Origin: Bacillota bacterium
GTDB taxonomy: Bacteria; Vulcanimicrobiota; JAMDEM01
Direction of reading: 5' to 3'
NCBI GenBank assembly: GCA_023486985.1
Contig: JAMDEM010000029.1
Location: forward strand, 1-8,629
DNA: 8,629 nt
The notes beneath the pieces are model-generated. The model worked only from the letters and a program-made list of their open reading frames with translations. It searched no databases and had not been told where the DNA came from. Position 1 is the first letter of the stretch. The number at the start of each line of letters is the position of its first letter. Position numbers and translations under genes: made by a program. Shown here in pieces: positions 1 to 5,085 of the stretch.

Positions 1-97
1 TATGACTCGTTTGAAAGAGGGAACCGGTCAAAACCATTGTAATCAGAAGAAGAAGAAGGTAGGTGGAAAAAAGCCGGGTTCTTAAACTTTTAAACAT
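1..97 (-). CDS. Sensor histidine kinase, N-terminal fragment (runs off the window)
   Basis: Only the first 32 codons are visible; the gene continues beyond the left edge. The start codon lies four bases after the TAA stop of the response regulator, and a purine-rich AGGGG (minus strand, 115-111) sits some 13 bases upstream, a little far for an ideal ribosome site. The peptide begins MFKSLRTRLF, a short basic stretch, then a hydrophobic run (STYLLLLLITMVLTGSLF). This positively charged start followed by a first transmembrane helix is typical of membrane sensor kinases. No catalytic domain is visible, so the kinase call rests on the helix plus the position directly after an OmpR-type regulator, the commonest arrangement of such pairs. 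It would be the cognate partner of that regulator. Another membrane protein is possible but less likely. Confidence 0.65.
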   Translation of the reverse strand, partial: MFKSLRTRLFSTYLLLLLITMVLTGSLFQTSH

Positions 98-100
98 GAA

Positions 101-805
101 TTAACTTTTACCCCTGACCAGATCTGGATTAAACCTGTAACCCTTGCCCCAGATGGTCATTATATATTTTGGGTCAACCGCATTGTCGCCTATTTTCTCC
201 CTGAGGCGCCGGATATGAACATCAACCGAACGTTCTTCTATAAACTCGTGCCCCCAGACTCTCTTTTTGACTTCCTCCCTGGAAAAAACCTGCCCGGGAT
301 GATGAATCAGAAAAAGAAGAAGATCATACTCTTTAGGGGTAATATCAATCAGCTTGCCGCCCTTCCTTACATTGCGGGTAATAAGCTCTATCGCAAGGTC
401 GCCCACTGTGAGCTCGTTTAATTCATCTATCGAGGGAGTAGCGGCAAATCTTCTTAAGATAGCCTGTATTCTAACAATTAGCTCCCTGGGGTTAAACGGT
501 TTTACAAGATAATCATCGGCTCCGAATTCAAAACCGGAGATCTTGTCAGTGTCTTCCCCCCGCGCTGTAAGCATCAGGATTGGAACTTTGCTGAATTTGC
601 GAATCTCCTTGCAAACCTCGAAGCCGTCAATATCCGGCAGCATTATATCAAGTATGATAAGACTTAACTTTGATACTGAAACCTTCTGGATAGCCTCTTT
701 GCCGGCATAAGCCTTTTCAACCTCAAAACCTGCTCTTTTAAGGCTTTTTTCCACAAATTCTACAATAGATTTTTCGTCATCCACAACAAGAATTCTCTCA
801 GCCAT
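101..805 (-). CDS. OmpR/PhoB-family response regulator
   Basis: A 234-residue DNA-binding response regulator of normal family length. Residues about 4-115 form the receiver domain: acidic pocket D9/D10, phospho-acceptor D53 in ILDIMLPDIDG, switch T80, and K102 in the YLVKPF motif. Residues about 130-228 form the winged-helix DNA-binding domain, with the recognition-helix stretch RSVDVHIRRLREKIG and the C-terminal hairpin TIWGKGYRF. Phosphorylation of D53 should drive dimerisation and promoter binding. The regulator gene precedes the kinase gene and is separated from it by three bases, so they are probably co-transcribed and translated as a pair. The ATG at 805 is chosen because the family begins right there (MAERILVVDDE); its Shine-Dalgarno match is poor. 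The target genes, and the exact subgroup (PhoB, ResD or WalR-like), cannot be told from sequence. Confidence 0.93.
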   Translation of the reverse strand: MAERILVVDDEKSIVEFVEKSLKRAGFEVEKAYAGKEAIQKVSVSKLSLIILDIMLPDIDGFEVCKEIRKFSKVPILMLTARGEDTDKISGFEFGADDYLVKPFNPRELIVRIQAILRRFAATPSIDELNELTVGDLAIELITRNVRKGGKLIDITPKEYDLLLFLIHHPGQVFSREEVKKRVWGHEFIEERSVDVHIRRLREKIGDNAVDPKYIMTIWGKGYRFNPDLVRGKS

Positions 806-902
806 GGCAGTATAGAGTTTCTTCAGCCAGCTTAAAAATCCTTTGCTTCTTTACCATAAAACAGGATAACAATAAATACATGGTGAATTTAATCTTATAA
901 AC

Positions 903-926
903 TACCCTGCGCAAGAGCGCAGGGTA
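903..926. repeat. Left boundary palindrome
   Basis: A perfect 10-bp inverted repeat, TACCCTGCGC and GCGCAGGGTA, around the loop AAGA. It is followed by TCCC rather than a T-run on the plus strand. It shares its ACCCYGC arm, AAGA loop and trailing TATYC with the palindrome at 1120-1142. Confidence 0.75.
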
Positions 927-1119
927 TCCCTTAGGGCACGGTGCGTCCCGACCGAATAGGGAGGGCTTGCGCAGCAAGAGCACGGGTTTTGGCTGGAACT
1001 TCTTTGCGAAGCGGCAGCGCAGCATAGAAGGTTCCGTAAAACCCTGATTTCAAGGATGAAGCCGAGCGGGCAGCTCGGCGAGAGCAAAGCGAAAAATTAA
1101 ATTTGTTTTGCGGCAGGAG

Positions 1120-1142
1120 ACCCCGCAGCAAGACTGCGGGGT
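1120..1142. repeat. Right boundary palindrome
   Basis: A perfect 9-bp inverted repeat, ACCCCGCAG and CTGCGGGGT, around the loop CAAGA. It lies 42 bases before the GyrI-like start codon, outside the Shine-Dalgarno site. It is similar in arm, loop and right flank (TATTC) to the palindrome at 903-926, which suggests two members of one palindrome family. Confidence 0.75.
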
Positions 1143-1184
1143 ATTCGATCGCAAAATAAAAGCTGCAAACAGGAGGTTCTTGCA

Positions 1185-1694
1185 ATGGAAGAAGAAGTCG
1201 CAATAAAAGATTATCCGCCGCTTAAAATTATAGGAATTGAAAGGACAGGGGCACTCTCTCAGATTGAGGAAGCATTTAAAGAATTAACAGAATGGGCTTC
1301 AAAAAATAAAGTTCACATACTTTATCCGTCTATCTGCCTTTTCTACGACAACGCTTATCCCGGCATAAATCCTGAATCTGCCCATTGGGAAGTTGCTTTT
1401 GTGGTAAACGAGCTTCCCCGGATTGCGGATCAAGAAGTTTCTGTCAAAGAGCTTCCTTCAGAGCTTATGGCAACGATAATCCACCATGGTCCCTATGAAA
1501 CCCTTAGTGAGGCATATAACAAAATTCTCCACTGGATAAAGGAAACCGGATACGAAACCACAGGACCGTTTAGAGAAGTTTACGTGGTATGCGAAGAAAA
1601 CCAGCCGGAAAACAACCCCGAAAATTATGTCACCGAAATAAATTTTCCTGTAAGGAAAAAGGAGGAAAATCAGATAAATACACCAGCCGCATAA
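1185..1694 (+). CDS. Stand-alone GyrI-like / AraC effector-binding domain protein
   Basis: A 169-residue soluble protein made of a single GyrI-like small-molecule-binding (SOUL/GyrI-like) domain. Family hallmarks visible are HHGPYETL (100-107), the GPFREVYV strand (127-134) with the conserved glutamate E131 that in BmrR-type domains faces cationic ligands, and a closing EINFPV strand (151-156). There is no helix-turn-helix domain, so it is not an AraC- or MerR-type regulator; it belongs with the free-standing effector-binding proteins. Ligand and partner are unknown. Some family members bind DNA gyrase (SbmC) and others bind or hydrolyse xenobiotics, but nothing here decides between them. The start is firm: AGGAGG at 1171-1176 lies eight bases before the ATG. 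The tail after about 157 is polar and probably disordered. The gene is probably monocistronic, since a terminator follows. Confidence 0.85.
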   Translation: MEEEVAIKDYPPLKIIGIERTGALSQIEEAFKELTEWASKNKVHILYPSICLFYDNAYPGINPESAHWEVAFVVNELPRIADQEVSVKELPSELMATIIHHGPYETLSEAYNKILHWIKETGYETTGPFREVYVVCEENQPENNPENYVTEINFPVRKKEENQINTPAA

Positions 1695-1709
1695 AAAGTT
1701 AACCGCGAT

Positions 1710-1768
1710 AACGGCAGTTCCTGATGGAGGCGGTCAGTTATTTCCCTGAGCAACTGGTTCAGGCCGTT
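1710..1768 (+). other. Possible folded RNA segment in the 3' region of the GyrI-like gene
   Basis: The arms AACGG (1710-1714) and CCTGA (1720-1724) pair with TCAGG (1759-1763) and CCGTT (1764-1768), leaving a five-base bulge (CAGTT). Inside, CAGTT (1735-1739) can pair with AACTG (1752-1756). The CAGTT in the bulge is a second copy of the inner arm and could compete for the same partner. It precedes the terminator by about 24 bases. No known riboswitch class is recognised. Confidence 0.3.
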
Positions 1769-1791
1769 TCCCCTCCCAAAACAAAAAATCA

Positions 1792-1826
1792 AGCACCTGT
1801 AATAATTTGCAGGTGCTGTTATTTTA
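1792..1826 (+). terminator. Intrinsic terminator after the GyrI-like gene
   Basis: An 8-bp perfect stem, AGCACCTG (1792-1799) and CAGGTGCT (1810-1817), with a ten-base AT-rich loop, followed by GTTATTTTA. An A-rich stretch (1778-1788) lies before the stem, so the hairpin could work weakly in the other direction too. It separates the GyrI-like gene from the hydrogenase operon. Confidence 0.75.
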
Positions 1827-2053
1827 ACCGAAAGTAAGTTTTACTTCCCATCAGAAATCTTATCACCATAAAGGAGTATATTCAACAAAAGAGAATTAAT
1901 CATACGAAAGTATTAGCGGGGGAAAGAGTTAATACAACCTGACCGGATCAAAAGAAAGCTAAATCTAAAAATTCTATTCTCTCAGCATCTTCGTACGTTG
2001 CAATGAACCTCATACCGGCCAGGAAAAAATCTTACAACTCGCGACTTCACATA

Positions 2054-2083
2054 TTGTATGCGCCAGTAAATCGGTTTTATAAT
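2054..2083 (+). promoter_or_regulatory. Candidate sigma70-type promoter of the hydrogenase operon
   Basis: TTGTAT (2054-2059) and a perfect TATAAT (2078-2083) are 18 bases apart. Transcription would start near 2090, giving a leader of roughly 27 bases before the ATG at 2117. The -35 box matches the consensus in only three of six positions, so an activator may be needed. A second TATAAT at 2095-2100 lacks a good -35 box. No sigma54 (GG-N10-GC) site was seen. Confidence 0.45.
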
Positions 2084-2104
2084 ACCCGAATCCTTATAAT
2101 AAAG

Positions 2105-2111
2105 AAGGTGG
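2105..2111 (+). promoter_or_regulatory. Ribosome binding site that sets the small-subunit start
   Basis: AAGGTGG lies just upstream of the ATG at 2117 (eight bases from the AAGG core). It supports that ATG over the in-frame ATG at 2003, which has no such site. The two GTG codons inside this stretch (2108 and 2111) are in frame but are better read as part of the ribosome site. Confidence 0.6.
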
Positions 2112-2116
2112 TGCCT

Positions 2117-3064
2117 ATGTCTATTAACACCCGGACTCTATACTGGCTGCAAAGCGGAGGCTGCGGAGGAGATACCATGTCTCTTTTAGGTCTGGAATCA
2201 CCGGATATTATGGAAATCTTAAAACTTCTCAACGTGGAATTCCTCTGGCATCCTTCCCTGTCAAACGGCAGCCCGTCAAAGCACCGGTCCCTCATTGAAG
2301 CGATACTCTCAGGAAAACAACCGCTGGATATCCTTTGCGTTGAAGGAGCGGTTATCAGGGGACCCGGCGGCACCGGCATGTATGAAACAATTGAAGGCAA
2401 ACCCAAGAAAGACCTTATCGCCGGATTGGCTAAACAGGCTAAGGTGGTACTGGCTGTAGGAACTTGTGCCAGTTTTGGCGGGATTGTATCTGCAGGCGAA
2501 GTTGAAGGAACCGGGCTCCAGTTTTACAAAGACAAAAAAGGCGGATTTCTTGGAGAAACATTCAAATCCAGAAGCGGATTGCCCGTTATAAACCTGCCGG
2601 GCTGTCCATGCGCAAGCGAAGCCGTATCGGGCGTTTTGACGGCTTTCATATCTGACGTTTCACTGCCTCTCAATGAATATAACTCGCCTTTGCAATGGTA
2701 CGGCTTGCTTGTCCACCAGGGTTGCACCAGGAATGAATATCATGAATACCGTGTAGAAGACAATGATTTCGGGAAAAAGGGGTGTCTTTTCTTTCATATG
2801 GGCTGCCGCGGGCCCCTGACTTATGCGCCCTGCAACAAGATGCTTAAAAACCGCCGCAGTTCAAAAACGCGTGTCGGCGTGCCATGTATTGGCTGTGCCC
2901 AGCCTGTTTTCCCGGCATCTGAACCTTTCTTTCAGACTCCGAACATTGCCGACATTCCCCTTGAACTGCCTGCAGGTGTTGACCGCGCCCATTACATGGC
3001 TTACAAGGGCATGGCTGCGGCTGCAGCACCGGAGAGACTGAAAAACAGAGAAACTATGATTTAA
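2117..3064 (+). CDS. hupS: [NiFe] hydrogenase small subunit, HupS-like (group 2a type)
   Basis: A 315-residue electron-transfer subunit carrying three iron-sulfur clusters, with no Tat signal or membrane anchor, so it should stay in the cytosol. The family opening LYWLQSGGCGGDTMSLL and the WHPSLS motif match cyanobacterial-type uptake hydrogenases. Proximal-cluster ligands are C16, C117 (VGTCASFGG) and C163 (LPGCPCASE); the usual fourth cysteine is D19. Distal ligands are H200, C203, C223 and C230, with the CLFF..GC spacing of this group. Medial ligands are C239, C257 and C260 (VPCIGC). An extra cysteine, C165, lies next to the proximal site. It passes electrons from the NiFe site of the large subunit to an acceptor not encoded nearby. 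The stop is 21 bases before the large-subunit ATG. Assignment to group 2a rests on remembered family similarity, not on a tree. Confidence 0.93.
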   Translation: MSINTRTLYWLQSGGCGGDTMSLLGLESPDIMEILKLLNVEFLWHPSLSNGSPSKHRSLIEAILSGKQPLDILCVEGAVIRGPGGTGMYETIEGKPKKDLIAGLAKQAKVVLAVGTCASFGGIVSAGEVEGTGLQFYKDKKGGFLGETFKSRSGLPVINLPGCPCASEAVSGVLTAFISDVSLPLNEYNSPLQWYGLLVHQGCTRNEYHEYRVEDNDFGKKGCLFFHMGCRGPLTYAPCNKMLKNRRSSKTRVGVPCIGCAQPVFPASEPFFQTPNIADIPLELPAGVDRAHYMAYKGMAAAAAPERLKNRETMI

Positions 3065-3085
3065 ATTTATAAGAGGAGAAAACCC

Positions 3086-4627
3086 ATGATGCAGAAAGTG
3101 ATGATAAATGCCCCCTTGAACCGCGTTGAGGGAGACCTGGAAATCAGGACTGAAGTTGACGGCGGGCGTGTCTCTGACGCCTGGTGCTCCGGCACCATGT
3201 ACCGGGGCTTTGAAAAAATTCTCGCAGGCAGGGGTCCCCTTGACGGATTGGTTATAACACCTCGTATCTGCGGCATCTGCACCACATCTCATCTCACAGC
3301 CGCGGTGAAGGCGCTGGATATGATTGCAGGCGTTTTTCCTCCTCCAAATGCAGTCCGCATCCGCAACCTTACGCTGATGGCAGAGCATATCCAGAGTGAC
3401 ATGCGCCACGCCTTTCTGATGTTTGCCGCCGACCTGGTCAATCCGGCTTACCGTGATGTTCCACTTTTTGATGAAGCGGTGCGCAGATACCAGCCTTTTA
3501 AAGGCGAAACAGTTATCGAAACAATAAAGGAAACAAAGAAAGTTCTTGAAATTATCGCTATAGTTGGAGGCGAGTGGCCCCATTCATCATACATGGTCCC
3601 GGGAGGTATTGTTTCAAACCCCGCTTCCGGGGATTTGATGGAATGCCTTCTTCTCCTGAAACAATACCGGAGCTGGTATGAGAAACGGATTCTGGGATGT
3701 TCCTTGGAACGCTGGCTTGATGTACGAAGCAGCTCGGATATTGATGTCTGGCTTGAAGAAAATAATTTGCACCGGGAAAGCGACCTTGGTTTTTATATAC
3801 GATTTGCCCGCGAGATTGGTCTTGACCGGATAGGGCGTGGACACGGCAATTTCATAAGCTACGGCTCACTTGATATTCCCGAAGGCACAAAAGTCAAAGG
3901 AAAAGGAAAGCATCTGGTTGCGTCAGGATTTGCGCAGGGAATCAAAGTGACTGATTTTTCCCATGAGAAAATTTTAGAGCATGTAAGCCACTCCTGGTTT
4001 ATGGATTATAACGGAGGCAGGCATCCTTTTAATGGAGAAACCATTCCATACGCTTCCGGACGTGAGTCCGGGAAATATTCATGGGCTAAATCGCCGCGTT
4101 ACGATGCTTTGCCCGCCGAGACTGGTCCACTGGCGGAAATGATTACCGCTGAAAATCCTCTTTTTACGGATTTGGTAAGCCGCACCGGTCCCAGTGCTTT
4201 CACGCGGGAACTTGCCCGGATATCAAGACCGGCTTATCTTATGCCGGCTATGGAGGCATGGATTCTGGAGTCAGTTTCAGACGGAAAATTTTACACATCC
4301 CCGGAAGAAATTATCGAAGGCAAAGGATATGGCGTAACCCAGGCATCGCGAGGCGCCCTTGGGCACTGGGTGCAAATCGAGAACGGTGCAATAACGCATT
4401 ACCAGATAATAACCCCAACAGCCTGGAACGCCTCACCACGTGACTCAAACGGGACAAGAGGTCCACTGGAGGAAGCGCTCATAGGCACTGAAATAAAGGA
4501 TCCTTCCAACCCCGTTGAACTTGGACATGTGGTGCGTTCATTTGATTGCTGCCTTGTTTGCACTGTCCACACTGTCAACCGCGGGAAAGAAATCGGCAGG
4601 GTTAAAGTAGGTGCTGCCATACTGTGA
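3086..4627 (+). CDS. hupL: [NiFe] hydrogenase large subunit, HupL-like (group 2a type)
   Basis: A 513-residue catalytic subunit that splits or forms H2 at a NiFe(CN)2(CO) centre. The four nickel-binding cysteines are C62 and C65 in RICGICTTSH near the N terminus, and C489 and C492 in DCCLVCTVH near the C terminus. The usual proline after the aspartate is replaced by C488; cyanobacterial HupL also lacks proline there. Long stretches such as FKGETVIETIKETKKVLEI and ITPTAWNASPRDSNGTRGP are strongly HupL-like. An 18-residue tail follows H495 and would be removed by the maturation protease. This marks a catalytic enzyme rather than an H2-sensing (HupUV/HoxBC) hydrogenase, which lacks the tail. AGGAG at 3074-3078, seven bases upstream, sets the start. 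The stop overlaps the protease start by four bases. The hyp genes for cofactor assembly are not in the window. Confidence 0.95.
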   Translation: MMQKVMINAPLNRVEGDLEIRTEVDGGRVSDAWCSGTMYRGFEKILAGRGPLDGLVITPRICGICTTSHLTAAVKALDMIAGVFPPPNAVRIRNLTLMAEHIQSDMRHAFLMFAADLVNPAYRDVPLFDEAVRRYQPFKGETVIETIKETKKVLEIIAIVGGEWPHSSYMVPGGIVSNPASGDLMECLLLLKQYRSWYEKRILGCSLERWLDVRSSSDIDVWLEENNLHRESDLGFYIRFAREIGLDRIGRGHGNFISYGSLDIPEGTKVKGKGKHLVASGFAQGIKVTDFSHEKILEHVSHSWFMDYNGGRHPFNGETIPYASGRESGKYSWAKSPRYDALPAETGPLAEMITAENPLFTDLVSRTGPSAFTRELARISRPAYLMPAMEAWILESVSDGKFYTSPEEIIEGKGYGVTQASRGALGHWVQIENGAITHYQIITPTAWNASPRDSNGTRGPLEEALIGTEIKDPSNPVELGHVVRSFDCCLVCTVHTVNRGKEIGRVKVGAAIL

Positions 4628-5067
4628 AGAGAATTATATGTATCGGTAACAGGCTTGTTCCGGAAGATTCCGCGGGACCCGCTGTTTACGACCTCCTTAA
4701 ACAACAAGAGCTTCCCCTGGATATAGAAGCGATTGACGGAGGAGTGGCGGGGTTGAATTTGCTGAGGTTTGTAGAAGGAGCCGAATGCGTGGTTTTTGTG
4801 GATAAAGTGAACGGCTTTGGCAAACCAAATGAAGTGGTCATTCTGGAATCAGCAGAAGCTTCAACCGCAGCGGAAAATACACATAGTCATTCAGCCGGTC
4901 TGCCTTATCTCCTTCGCATCATTCCCGAAGTCTGCGAAGGAAAAATTCCCCATATATCGCTTGTGGGAATTGAAGGTCATCCGAATGAGGCTCTGATTGA
5001 CGAAGCGGCGGCAATTGCTTTAAAGATTGCCGGGGATGGAAAGTCATCCCATATAACAGGTTTTTAA
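4624..5067 (+). CDS. Hydrogenase maturation endopeptidase (peptidase M52, HupW/HupD-like)
   Basis: A 147-residue nickel-dependent protease of normal family length. It clips the C-terminal tail of the large subunit after H495, once nickel is inserted, so that the active site can close. The presumed nickel-sensing ligands are E14 in the N-terminal GNRLVPEDSAG motif, D60 in VVFVDKV, and H89 in HSAGL, matching E16, D62 and H93 of HybD. It starts with GTG, not ATG, inside the stop region of the large subunit (GTGA overlap). This suggests translational coupling and supply in step with its substrate. Cytosolic, with no signal peptide. Placement next to hupL supports it being the dedicated enzyme; cyanobacterial HupW is the functional analogue, but I do not assign the symbol. 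Confidence 0.9.
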   Translation: MKRIICIGNRLVPEDSAGPAVYDLLKQQELPLDIEAIDGGVAGLNLLRFVEGAECVVFVDKVNGFGKPNEVVILESAEASTAAENTHSHSAGLPYLLRIIPEVCEGKIPHISLVGIEGHPNEALIDEAAAIALKIAGDGKSSHITGF

Positions 5068-5085
5068 AAACCCCCGGAGGGAATT

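Larger units (their letters stand above)
903..1142. repeat. Hairpin-dense, repeat-like element bounded by two similar palindromes
   Basis: Five clear inverted repeats are packed into 240 bases. First, 903-926: 10-bp perfect stem TACCCTGCGC with loop AAGA. Second, 934-949: stem GGGACG/CGTCCC with one bulged C and loop GTG. Third, 966-978: CTTGC-GCA-GCAAG. Fourth, 984-1044: a long imperfect hairpin pairing GGGTTTT with AAAACCC and GGAAC-TTCT with AGAA-G-GTTCC, with TGCG/CGCA inside. Fifth, 1061-1079: GCCGAGC-GGGCA-GCTCGGC. A last palindrome at 1120-1142 resembles the first, so the element is framed by two versions of ACCCYGC..(C)AAGA..GCRGGGTAT. Neither boundary hairpin is followed by a T-tract, which argues against simple terminators. 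Candidates are a composite REP/BIME-like element, a small non-autonomous mobile element, or a structured RNA. Only one copy lies in the window, so repetition across the genome is inference. Confidence 0.5.
806..1184. other. Intergenic region between divergent genes
   Basis: About 380 bases separate the response regulator (leftward) from the GyrI-like gene (rightward). The left part (806-900) is AT-rich and could hold the promoter of the regulator-kinase pair, but I see no convincing -35/-10 pair. The centre (903-1142) is a GC-rich chain of hairpins, described separately. The right end (1143-1184) holds a CGATCG palindrome, an A-rich stretch and the ribosome site of the next gene. Reading frames crossing this stretch on the minus strand are low-complexity, rich in Arg, Ser, Cys and Ala, and overlap each other in several frames; I do not accept them as genes. 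Confidence 0.7.
1695..2116. other. Intergenic region upstream of the hydrogenase operon
   Basis: The first part (1695-1826) is the 3' region of the GyrI-like gene, with a multi-stem fold and an intrinsic terminator. The rest (1827-2116) is AT-rich. It contains a short inverted repeat AAGTAA-gtt-TTACTT (1832-1846), a purine-rich AAGGAG at 1871-1876 with no start codon behind it, a small ATAC-GAAA-GTAT hairpin (1902-1913), and the likely promoter of the hydrogenase genes. The hydrogenase reading frame stays open upstream to an ATG at 2003, but that ATG has no ribosome site and the extra 38 residues match nothing in the family. Confidence 0.7.

Noticed and set aside
903..926. Intrinsic terminator at the left palindrome
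   Set aside because: No T-tract follows on the plus strand. On the minus strand the following TAGTTTATAA is only weakly T-rich, and the hairpin lies upstream of the leftward regulator gene.
798..1203. Three overlapping minus-strand reading frames across the hairpin region
   Set aside because: They are low-complexity, overlap one another and translate palindromic DNA. They have no family features and no good ribosome sites.
1710..1768. Fluoride riboswitch, suggested by a CTGATGG stretch at 1721-1727
   Set aside because: The pseudoknot partner and the CCUAC-like 3' motif are absent, and the segment lies after a gene, not before one.
1890..1960. c-di-GMP riboswitch (GEMM), suggested by a GAAA loop at 1906-1909 upstream of an operon with an HD-GYP gene
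   Set aside because: The conserved GEMM core and second stem are missing, and it lies upstream of the predicted transcription start.
2003..2116. N-terminal extension of the hydrogenase small subunit from an ATG at 2003
   Set aside because: It has no ribosome site, the 38 extra residues do not form a Tat signal or match the family, and a good site precedes the ATG at 2117. The candidate promoter also lies inside it.
2861..3583. 240-residue minus-strand frame antisense to the hydrogenase genes
   Set aside because: It is a shadow of two unmistakable hydrogenase genes and shows no recognisable domain.
2117..4627. H2-sensing regulatory hydrogenase (HupUV/HoxBC, group 2b)
   Set aside because: The large subunit keeps a cleavable C-terminal tail and has a linked maturation protease; sensory hydrogenases lack the tail. 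The overall sequence is HupSL-like.
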